A stretch of DNA of 18,297 nucleotides, from NCBI GenBank assembly GCA_036003845.1, contig DASYRX010000347.1:1-18297 (forward strand), written 5' to 3'. Below the pieces are notes generated by a model. The model did no database searches. It was not told the origin of the DNA and saw only the letters and a list, made by a program, of their open reading frames with translations. A program made the translations under genes and the position numbers. Shown one piece after another: positions 7,422 through 14,000 of this stretch; position 1 is the stretch's first letter, and each line of letters starts with the position of its first letter. The stretch comes from DASYRX01 sp036003845 (GTDB taxonomy: Bacteria > Gemmatimonadota > Gemmatimonadetes > Gemmatimonadales > Gemmatimonadaceae).

Positions 7422-8354
7422 GTGCCTGCGTTTACCCCAAAGTCTGCCGTGGCCGACGAAGTCGTACGAGCCTTTCTGCTCGAACGCTTCGATGATTTTC
7501 TTTCGTTAGAGGCGGGGTCAGCCGGGAATACTCGCGAGGCGTATGGCCGCGACATTGCACGCTTCGCGACCTTCGCTCGGGTCAAGGGCGCCAAATCGCC
7601 GCAGGCTGTCGATCCGCATACGCTGCGCGATTACGTTTACCACCTCAAAGACCTCGGTCTCTCGCCGGCCTCGATCCGCCGCAACGTCTCGGCGATCCGG
7701 ACTTACTACAAGTTTCTGTTAGGCGAGGGGCACGCCACGGCGGATCCGAGCGAGCGTTTGGAACTGCCGAAGAAGTGGCGCACCCTCCCGGACGTGCTCA
7801 GCGTGAACGAGGTCGAGCGCTTGTTAGGTGCTCCGACCGTGGACGAGCCGCTGGCCTTTCGCGACAGAGCTATTCTGGAGCTGGCGTATGGCGCGGGGCT
7901 CCGCGTTGGCGAGTGGCTGACGATCGACACCAAAGACGTTCTGTTCGATCAGGGGCTCGTGCGAATCATGGGCAAGGGATCGAAGGAGCGCATGGTGCCT
8001 ATCGGCCGCTCGGCGATTGGGGCCGTTGCGCTGTACCTGCGCGAGCTACGTCCTCGGCTCGAGCGCGGCGAAGGGAAGGGGAAGCTCTTTCTCAATGCAC
8101 GTGGCAAGCCGCTCTCGCGCATGGGCGCATGGGGAATCCTGCAGAAGCACGTGGACCGCGCCGGCATCGGCAAGACGGTAACTCCACACACGCTGCGTCA
8201 TTCGTTCGCGACGCACCTGCTAGAGCGTGGCGCTGATCTGCGCGCCGTGCAGGACATGCTCGGCCACGCGGATATTTCGACGACGCAGATTTATACGCAC
8301 GTCGATCGTGAGTACTTGCGCAGTGTACACAAGAAATACCATCCAAGGGCGTAG
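7422..8354 (+). CDS. Tyrosine recombinase, XerC/XerD type
   Basis: The protein is about 310 residues from GTG 7422; GTG 7449 is an equally possible start, and GTG 7398 lies in a repeat. It has the N-terminal SAM-like core-binding domain (LLERFDDFLSLEAG...NTREAYGRDI, then SPASIRRNVSAIRTYYKFL) and the catalytic domain. The full active-site set is present, numbered from 7422: Arg161 (GAGLRVGE), Lys188 (GKGSKER), His256 and Arg259 (HTLRHSF), His282 (LGHAD) and the nucleophile Tyr291 (TQIYTHV). Size and motifs fit the housekeeping Xer enzymes that resolve chromosome dimers at dif. XerC and XerD cannot be told apart with confidence. There is no phage or integron context nearby. Confidence 0.92.
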   Translation: MPAFTPKSAVADEVVRAFLLERFDDFLSLEAGSAGNTREAYGRDIARFATFARVKGAKSPQAVDPHTLRDYVYHLKDLGLSPASIRRNVSAIRTYYKFLLGEGHATADPSERLELPKKWRTLPDVLSVNEVERLLGAPTVDEPLAFRDRAILELAYGAGLRVGEWLTIDTKDVLFDQGLVRIMGKGSKERMVPIGRSAIGAVALYLRELRPRLERGEGKGKLFLNARGKPLSRMGAWGILQKHVDRAGIGKTVTPHTLRHSFATHLLERGADLRAVQDMLGHADISTTQIYTHVDREYLRSVHKKYHPRA

Positions 8355-8430
8355 CTGTCAGCCGTCGGCGAACAGCTAACCGCTGACAGCTGCTGTCAGC
8401 TGTAGGCTGGCAGCTGACGGCCGACAGCTT
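8352..8430. repeat. Intergenic palindromic repeat, AGCTGTCAGC type
   Basis: The outer arms AGCTGTCAGCCGTCGG (8353-8368) and AGCTGACGGCCGACAGCT (8412-8429) are near-complementary. In the middle, GCTGACAGC (8382-8390) and GCTGTCAGC (8392-8400) form a perfect nine-base inverted repeat around one T. The block fills the whole gap between the recombinase stop and the amidotransferase gene. It could act as a transcript end by structure, but it has the form of a dispersed REP-like element. Confidence 0.8.
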
Positions 8431-8441
8431 TAGTTCAAGCC

Positions 8442-9038
8442 GTGAAGATACTATTGATCGATAACTACGACTCGTTCACCTACAACCTCGTCCAGCACCT
8501 CGGTTCGTTAGGTTCCGAGCTCGAGGTCCAGCGGAACGATGCCATTTCTGTGGCAGACGTCATGGCGCGCAACCCGGACGCGATCGTCCTGTCGCCCGGG
8601 CCATGCACGCCGCGTGAGGCGGGCATCTGCGTGCCTCTGGTGAAGGAAGCCGCGGGCAAGATCCCGCTGCTTGGCGTGTGCCTCGGCCATCAAGCGATCG
8701 GGGAAGCGTTCGGCGGCCACACCGTGCGCGCCAAGCGCGTGATGCACGGCAAGACATCCAACGTGCAGCACTCGGGGAAAGAACTCTTCGCCGGATTGCC
8801 GTCGCCGATTTCGGTGATGCGCTATCACTCCCTCGTTGTCGACCCAGGGACGCTTCCTAACGAGTTGGAGGTCACGGCAACCGCGCAGGACAACCCCACC
8901 GAGATTCATGCAGTGCGGCATCGCGAACACCCTGTGTGGGGCGTGCAGTTTCACCCGGAGTCAGTGCTCACGCCGCAGGGGATGGACCTCCTACGGAACT
9001 TCCTCACGCTCGCCGATACGTGGAACAAGCGCACTTAG
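8442..9038 (+). CDS. Glutamine amidotransferase of anthranilate / aminodeoxychorismate synthase (TrpG/PabA)
   Basis: This 198-residue class I amidotransferase supplies ammonia to TrpE or PabB, which act on chorismate. It opens with LLIDNYDSFTYNLVQ and has the SPGPCTP loop, the nucleophile Cys80 in GVCLGHQ, the MRYHSL loop, and the His171-x-Glu173 pair in FHPESVLTPQG. TrpG and PabA are often one dual-use protein, and no trpE or pabB lies in the window to decide, so I leave the symbol empty. It starts at GTG 8442, right after a palindromic repeat. Its 3' end overlaps the MFS gene by 19 bases if that gene starts at 9020. Confidence 0.92.
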   Translation: MKILLIDNYDSFTYNLVQHLGSLGSELEVQRNDAISVADVMARNPDAIVLSPGPCTPREAGICVPLVKEAAGKIPLLGVCLGHQAIGEAFGGHTVRAKRVMHGKTSNVQHSGKELFAGLPSPISVMRYHSLVVDPGTLPNELEVTATAQDNPTEIHAVRHREHPVWGVQFHPESVLTPQGMDLLRNFLTLADTWNKRT

Positions 9039-10333
9039 AGTCGCAATATCCATCGCCGCGTTACGCATGGTATGTCGTCGCTCTGCTCTTAGTCGCCAAC
9101 GTATCGGCACACGTCGACAGGCAGATCCTGTCGCTTCTCGTCGACCCGATAAAACAGGACCTCGGTGTCAGTGACACCCGGATGGGACTGTTGATAGGGT
9201 CCTCATTCGGACTCTTCTACGCCACGTTAGGCCTGCCGCTCGGACGTCTCGCCGATTCCTGGAACCGGCGCAACATCATCGCGCTCGGGATAGCGCTGTG
9301 GAGCCTGATGACGGCGCTGTTCGGCGTCGCGAAGGGTTATCTGCAGCTGCTCCTCGCGCGCACCGGTGTAGGCGTCGGCGAGGCAGCGTTGATCCCGCCT
9401 GCGGTCTCGCTACTGGGGGACCTGTTCCCGCCGAAACGACTCGCAACAGCCATTTCATTTTTCAGCGCGGCTGTTTTCATCGGTTCCGGTCTCGCGTACT
9501 ACATCAGCGGCGTCACTGTCGATGCGGTGTCCGGAATGGTAGCGCCAACGTTGCCAATTGTCGGCATCATACGCCCGTGGCAGGCAGTGTTTCTCGTGGT
9601 AGGGCTCCCGGGGCTTGTCATTGCTGCGCTCGTCGCGCTGACCGTACGCGAGCCAGAGCGACGCGGCGTTGCCGGTGCCACAATCCGAGAGACTGTCGCA
9701 CACCTCACCAAGTTCCGCGCCGCCTTCCTGTGCCTAACGCTTGGCTACGCCATCTATACGATCGTGAATTATGGTACGGCGGCCTTTCTGCCAAGTTACT
9801 TCCGGCGCGTGCATGGGTGGACAGCGAGTGAGATTGGCCTATTCATGGGGGGCGGCACGACGATCTTCGGAACGTTAGGCATCATTTCAGGGGGCTGGCT
9901 CGCCGATCGCTGGCGCGACCGCGGTGTGATCGGCAGCAGACTGCTCATAGGCACCGTGGGGGCGCTCGGCGCGCTCGCGTCAGGCGCGGCGCTCTACACC
10001 ACACGCGACGACACGACAGCCAAGCTGTTGCTCATACCACTCAACATTTTTCACGCGCTGCCGTTTGGAGCGGCGCCCGCAGCGCTCGTCGATCTGGCGC
10101 CGGCGCGGATGCGCGGTCAGATCACCGCGCTTTTCTACTTCGCGATCAACGTGATCGGCTTCACGCTCGGCCCGGTCGCCGTCGGGCAGTTCACCGATCG
10201 CGTCTATGGCGATAACGGCGTCGGGTATTCCATCCTCACGGTCGCGGCGATCTTTCTCCCAATTGCGGCGCTCTTGCTGGCAATCGGCAGCCGAGTGTAT
10301 GGTGCGGCTCTCCGGCGCCTGCAGGCTGCATGA
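9020..10333 (+). CDS. Major facilitator superfamily transporter (Spinster-like)
   Basis: From GTG 9020 the product is 437 residues with about twelve hydrophobic segments. An open frame extends to 8936, but that part overlaps the amidotransferase and reads like its shadow, so I chose 9020. The first helix (WYVVALLLVANVSAHVDRQ) is followed by LLVDPIKQDLGVSDTRMGLL and the MFS motif A region LGRLADSWNRRNII. A second motif (RTGVGVGEAALIPPA) follows in helix 4, and a motif-A-like GGWLADRWRDRG lies in the second half. DRQxLxxLxxPIKxDLxxSDxxxGLL is common in Spinster-like transporters; the substrate is unknown. Its TGA overlaps the ATG of the next gene, a lipoprotein propeller, suggesting joint expression. 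Confidence 0.88.
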   Translation: MEQAHLESQYPSPRYAWYVVALLLVANVSAHVDRQILSLLVDPIKQDLGVSDTRMGLLIGSSFGLFYATLGLPLGRLADSWNRRNIIALGIALWSLMTALFGVAKGYLQLLLARTGVGVGEAALIPPAVSLLGDLFPPKRLATAISFFSAAVFIGSGLAYYISGVTVDAVSGMVAPTLPIVGIIRPWQAVFLVVGLPGLVIAALVALTVREPERRGVAGATIRETVAHLTKFRAAFLCLTLGYAIYTIVNYGTAAFLPSYFRRVHGWTASEIGLFMGGGTTIFGTLGIISGGWLADRWRDRGVIGSRLLIGTVGALGALASGAALYTTRDDTTAKLLLIPLNIFHALPFGAAPAALVDLAPARMRGQITALFYFAINVIGFTLGPVAVGQFTDRVYGDNGVGYSILTVAAIFLPIAALLLAIGSRVYGAALRRLQAA

Positions 10334-11604
10334 TCCGACAAGCACTCGCATTCGCGTTTCTCGCCGCGGCCGCGTGTAGCAGAAGCTCTGATTCGACCGG
10401 GGCTGCGCCTTGGCGCACAGTGTTCGACTCGACAGGCGATACGATCGTCGCGCGAACGACCGGCGAGGTACCTGAAAGATTGATCCGGCGGTTGGTTCTC
10501 GAACAGAGAATTGGGGAAGCTGAGGGCAGTGATTCAGTCACCTTCGGCCAGATCTATTACGTCGTCCCGACAGACGACAACCGGATGTTCGTTTTCGACC
10601 ACCAGGGACCCAGCATCAAGCTGTTCGATTCTACTGGGAAGCTGCTGCGTTTCGTGGGACGCAAGGGCAGTGGGCCCGGTGAGTTTGGGGAAATCAACGG
10701 CATGGACGTACTGCCTAACGGGCGACTGGTCCTGTGGGATGCCACTAACGGCCGCGTGAACGTGTACGACGACAGTGGCGACTTCAGTGGACAGTGGCGA
10801 ATTCCGCTGGGAGGCTTCTTTACGAGCAACGCGCTGCGCGCGGATCGCAATGGAAACATCGTTCTCAACATCACAATCGCACGTCGCGAGGGCGTGATCG
10901 GCGGAGAATCGGGCTACATCAGATTCAATGAGCAGGGCACTGTTCGGGACACGCTACGAATTCCGAAATGGATTGACTCCACGCCGCAGATCGCCGGATC
11001 GCGCGGCAATCCGCCGCAGCTCATGGTCACGATGCCGCTCCCGTTTGCCCCGCAGCTCGTCCACTTGTGGAGCAAGTCAGGTGCGATGGTCTCCGGACCA
11101 AGCGCACCGTACGTCGCATACCTAACGAATGGCGCTGGCAAGCCACTGAAGATCGAGCGCGAGTGGAAGAGCGTTGCCGTTAAGCCTGAAGAAGCGGACG
11201 AGCAGCGCGCACGAACGGAGTGGCAAATCCGCTTGTCGATTCCTGAGTGGTCGTGGAAAGGACCAGCCGTCCCTGCCACGAAACCCGCCTACTCGTCGAT
11301 TCTAGGCTCGGAGGATGGAGCGCTCTGGGTTGCGATCCACAGCGATGCGGTGAGACACGCAGAGGTTGACTCAGCGGCAGGTGAGCCAGGAATGCCGCCC
11401 ATGCCGCCACAGCACTATCGGGAGCCTAACGTCTACGACGTCTTCACCCCGGATGGCCTGTACCTCGGTCGCGTCCAGGCCGATCGAGGCCAAGATATCA
11501 TGCGCATGCGCGCCGGCCGCGTATGGGGAGTGCTGACCGACTCCCTTGGCGTCGCCTACGTCGCGCGCTGGCGCGTCGAACCGCCATTCTCACTCTCCAA
11601 ATAG
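10330..11604 (+). CDS. Lipoprotein with six-bladed beta-propeller
   Basis: The 424-residue product starts at an ATG overlapping the MFS stop (ATGA). It begins with a short lipoprotein signal, MIRQALAFAFLAAAAC, with the lipobox LAAAAC putting the acylated Cys at residue 16. Further on are propeller-type repeats: GQIYYVVPTDDNRMFVFDHQ, IKLFDSTGKLLRFVGRKG followed by GSGPGEF (a typical six-bladed 6-BLADED/NHL-like turn), then MDVLPNGRLVLWDATNGRVN and ALRADRNGNIVLN. Such proteins are abundant in Bacteroidota- and Gemmatimonadota-like genomes, and their roles are mostly unknown. It should sit on the periplasmic side of a membrane. No catalytic residues can be recognised. Confidence 0.85.
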   Translation: MIRQALAFAFLAAAACSRSSDSTGAAPWRTVFDSTGDTIVARTTGEVPERLIRRLVLEQRIGEAEGSDSVTFGQIYYVVPTDDNRMFVFDHQGPSIKLFDSTGKLLRFVGRKGSGPGEFGEINGMDVLPNGRLVLWDATNGRVNVYDDSGDFSGQWRIPLGGFFTSNALRADRNGNIVLNITIARREGVIGGESGYIRFNEQGTVRDTLRIPKWIDSTPQIAGSRGNPPQLMVTMPLPFAPQLVHLWSKSGAMVSGPSAPYVAYLTNGAGKPLKIEREWKSVAVKPEEADEQRARTEWQIRLSIPEWSWKGPAVPATKPAYSSILGSEDGALWVAIHSDAVRHAEVDSAAGEPGMPPMPPQHYREPNVYDVFTPDGLYLGRVQADRGQDIMRMRAGRVWGVLTDSLGVAYVARWRVEPPFSLSK

Positions 11605-11626
11605 CAACCACTTCCGCACTCTGTCG

Positions 11627-12850
11627 ATGAGCGCCTCGAGCATGGGAAGATCACCAGACACGGTCGAAACTCCAGCGCGCATCACGCAGGCGGTTGCTGA
11701 ATCGGTCGCCCGTCATCTCGAAGCCGAGCTGGGGAACCGCGGACTTCTGTTGCGGGCCGACGTCCTCGCCGAAGCTCAGGCAGATGCGGCGCAGCTCGGC
11801 GCGCGCCTGAGGAACTCGGTCCTGCGTCGTTGCTATCCGGATTTCCGCACCGGTGACAGCGCGCTGGCCATCGAGTTCGAGAGCGATCAGGTGGCTGCGC
11901 GATTCGACTCGGCGCTGGCGTTCGGCGCCGCGACGGCGCGCGTCCTCTTACCTAACGCGTGCGATCAAAAGAAGGACAGCGAGACGATTGAGCTCGTCTG
12001 CGCGATCTTCAACCTCGGCATCGGTCTCGTCGACGGGCTGTGCGACGAAGACCGCGACGCGGGCGGCGAGTTTCTCGAGATCCTGCGGGGGCTCAACGTG
12101 GCGCGCGCCGCAGAGGAACCACGCGCGCGCGGCTGGCTTCACGGCGCACTTCCTCCTCAGCTCGCGGAGAATGCGGCAGCGGCGTTCTCCGTCGAGGTCA
12201 TCGAGACGTTCTTCCATGCGCTGCACGACATGTATCCCGGCGATAGTCGGCTGGCGTTGCGATGCCACGTCGGCGGGCTGCTCAACGACGCGCTCGAAGC
12301 CGAGCGGCAATCCGTCGTCCGTACCGACTGCCGCACGCGTCAGGAGCTGATCGAGTTGTCGCGCCTAACGTCGGTACTCCCCTTCCTGATCATCGAGACG
12401 ATTGCGGCCGGGAGACGAGCCTCCGACGAGCCGACTGCGGGAACACGGCTCGGCGAGGCGATGTGGCTCATCGACGACCTCGTTGATCTCTGCCAAGATG
12501 CGCGCAGCGGCTCGCTTAACGCCATTCTGCTGGCGGTCGCACCGGGTGAAGAGCGCGGACCTAACGAGCGCCTCGCCGCCCTCGAACGTCTGCTCGCATC
12601 GAAGACCATCGGCTCCGCGGCGGCCGACGCGGCCGAAAGGCTGCTCGCCGGCCTGCACCGCGGAGGACCTAGCTCAGATAGCGCCGAGCGCCAGTTATGC
12701 ACTGCGTCGTTCTTGCAGTACGTCCACGCGTATGCTGGGATCTCGCCAATGGCGGCGGATCAACGAGCGGCGCTCTCGGCCTCTGCGGCGAGCATCGCCT
12801 CGAGCAGCTCAGTGTCCTCCACGCTGCGCTCGACAAGCGGCGGGATGTAG
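11627..12850 (+). CDS. Isoprenyl diphosphate synthase-like / class I terpenoid-fold protein
   Basis: I read this as a 407-residue, mostly helical protein from ATG 11627 (the open frame runs back to 11546 but overlaps the lipoprotein gene). Two Asp-rich motifs are spaced as in class I isoprenoid synthases: DGLCDED (residues 136-142), in IFNLGIGLVDGLCDED, and DDLVD (283-287), in LGEAMWLIDDLVDLCQD. The second resembles the second aspartate motif of polyprenyl synthetases; the first departs from the usual DDxxD. It could be a prenyl diphosphate synthase, a class I terpene synthase or an inactive relative. Identity to a named family is not certain by eye. The last 91 bases overlap the 3' end of the convergent borosin-like methyltransferase, and the Ser-rich tail there looks unconstrained. 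Confidence 0.65.
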   Translation: MSASSMGRSPDTVETPARITQAVAESVARHLEAELGNRGLLLRADVLAEAQADAAQLGARLRNSVLRRCYPDFRTGDSALAIEFESDQVAARFDSALAFGAATARVLLPNACDQKKDSETIELVCAIFNLGIGLVDGLCDEDRDAGGEFLEILRGLNVARAAEEPRARGWLHGALPPQLAENAAAAFSVEVIETFFHALHDMYPGDSRLALRCHVGGLLNDALEAERQSVVRTDCRTRQELIELSRLTSVLPFLIIETIAAGRRASDEPTAGTRLGEAMWLIDDLVDLCQDARSGSLNAILLAVAPGEERGPNERLAALERLLASKTIGSAAADAAERLLAGLHRGGPSSDSAERQLCTASFLQYVHAYAGISPMAADQRAALSASAASIASSSSVSSTLRSTSGGM

Positions 12851-13593
12851 AGCGTCGCAACCGGCGGCGCGCGCTCGAGTTCCGACGCGAGATCGCCGAG
12901 CTGCAGCCACTGCACGGCCGAGCGGGTCAGTGGATGCGTCTTGGTCGTCACCATCGCCGCCTCGTGAGCGCGCGGATAAAAGCGCAGTAGGTACTCCTGG
13001 AGCGGCTCGAAATGCTTGGCCGAATAGCGCTCCGGCCGATAGGTCGGGTCGCCGACGACGGTCGGCTGCCAGACAATGCACGCGACGTCGTTCTGGATCG
13101 GGCGTCGGCGAAGCAGCAGGTCGGTCGCCTCGTACATTTGCACGCCGGTGGGCGCGATGTCGATGCCAAGGTCCACGAGCAGCGTGTCGAACGAGGACAC
13201 GCCCGGGAAAACTTCGACGTGGAGCCCGAGAAGCGGGGCGGCCCGCGTGATTAGCGTCGTCGGATAGCAGTAGACCCACGGATGTCCATAGGTGGCGAGG
13301 CAAACCGGAGGATTGGCCACCGCGGCGGAGACCACCGCAGCGGCCATCCTGCGGTAAGTGGGCAGTCGGTCCCTTCCCGGCTCGTAGAGGGCGCCCAGCT
13401 CAGTCACTTCGGGACATAGCGTGGCCAGGTACTGCGGCATGCCATATCCAGATTCGATCACGAACGTGCGTGTGCAACGCCGGATCACCTGCTCAGCCTC
13501 GCGGGTGATCTGGTGCGTCCCGACGATGCCAGTCCCTACGATGCCGATGTCGAACGGCCAGACCGTCTGAACGTCCGTCGCCAGCTCCGTCAA
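12760..13593 (-). CDS. Borosin-type peptide backbone alpha-N-methyltransferase (tetrapyrrole-methylase fold), putative
   Basis: The 277-residue protein has the TP-methylase fold: GIVGTGIV near residue 17, CLATYGHPWVYCYP (98-111), EVFPGVSSFDTLLVDLGI (127-144), YEATDLLLRRRPI (154-166), IVWQ (173-176) and a C-terminal VATLYIPPL. The YEATD...RRRP...WQ pattern and LYIPP are those of OphMA-like borosin methyltransferases rather than cobalamin enzymes. The catalytic residues I recall for OphMA (Tyr66, Arg72, Tyr76, Tyr98) line up at a constant offset of four: Tyr70, Arg76, Tyr80 (RLPTY) and Tyr102 (YGHP). It lacks a C-terminal clasp and core, as in split borosins. The TTG start sits inside the TGA of the upstream small gene (TTGA), coupling it to its likely substrate. 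The activity is inferred. Confidence 0.8.
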   Translation of the reverse strand: MTELATDVQTVWPFDIGIVGTGIVGTHQITREAEQVIRRCTRTFVIESGYGMPQYLATLCPEVTELGALYEPGRDRLPTYRRMAAAVVSAAVANPPVCLATYGHPWVYCYPTTLITRAAPLLGLHVEVFPGVSSFDTLLVDLGIDIAPTGVQMYEATDLLLRRRPIQNDVACIVWQPTVVGDPTYRPERYSAKHFEPLQEYLLRFYPRAHEAAMVTTKTHPLTRSAVQWLQLGDLASELERAPPVATLYIPPLVERSVEDTELLEAMLAAEAESAAR

Positions 13594-13949
13594 CCGAGCA
13601 GTTCCATCAACCGAAGTGTCGCACCAGTCCGCGCGTCGCTCGTGCTCGCCTGCTTGATCGCGTCGATCTCGGCCGCAACCTTCGCGTCGTGGTCGGCTTG
13701 CTCCATCTTCGTCTTCGTGACATTCACCCAGTCGTGTCTGCCCTTGATCGTGACCGTGATGCGAAACGGACTGACACCGAGTCCTCCGTTTAGAACGTCG
13801 GCGAGCTTCTTCGGGTCAGTTAGCGCAGACCGTTCGTCGGCACTCAGGTCATAGCCCGCGAGCGCCACCGCGGGATTCGTTTGGCAGTCGACGTAGAACG
13901 CGTAGTCTGCCTGTACGCGAGCAAGCGCCCGCTTGAGGTCGTCCAGCAC
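13590..13949 (-). CDS. Putative split-borosin precursor peptide (LigA-like binding domain plus core)
   Basis: The 119-residue protein starts at GTG 13949 and ends in the TTGA overlap with the methyltransferase gene. Residues 1-56 look like the helical LigA/borosin-binding domain of precursors such as SonA: YAFYVDCQTNPAVALAGYDLSADERSAL (residues 16-43), with NPxxAL, the D-L-S-x-E-E/D-R turn and a following DPKKLADVL. A glycine stretch (NGGLG, 54-58) then leads to SPFRITVTIKG (60-70), rich in Ile, Val and Thr, and WVNVTKTKM (74-82), followed by a charged, helix-like tail to residue 119. I infer that part of 60-82 is the N-methylated core; cores of this family often carry such residues. The long tail after it is unusual for a simple SonA-like precursor. 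A different small-protein role cannot be excluded. Confidence 0.72.
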   Translation of the reverse strand: MLDDLKRALARVQADYAFYVDCQTNPAVALAGYDLSADERSALTDPKKLADVLNGGLGVSPFRITVTIKGRHDWVNVTKTKMEQADHDAKVAAEIDAIKQASTSDARTGATLRLMELLG

Positions 13950-13954
13950 GTCGT

Positions 13955-13961
13955 CCCCCTT
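13955..13961 (-). promoter_or_regulatory. Shine-Dalgarno-like site of the putative precursor gene
   Basis: On the minus strand AAGGGGG stands five bases before the GTG at 13949. It supports translation of the small gene from this start independently of the upstream cyclase-like gene, which ends about 50 bases earlier. Confidence 0.55.
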
Positions 13962-14000
13962 GGCTCGATGGCGAGACGGTAATGTCGACAGGGCGTGGTG

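Noticed and set aside
7422..8354. Xer-type recombinase as a sign of a mobile element or integron
   Set aside because: Size and motifs fit a housekeeping Xer protein; no attachment-site pair, cassette array, phage gene or transposase is nearby.
12402..13250. Plus-strand open frame of 282 codons across the convergent gene ends
   Set aside because: Its translation is Arg/Ser/Ala-rich low-complexity, and it runs against the methyltransferase with conserved motifs.
12760..13593. Cobalamin or siroheme biosynthesis methylase
   Set aside because: The fold is shared, but there are no neighbouring corrin genes, and RLPTY, YEATD with RRRP and LYIPP fit the borosin branch better.
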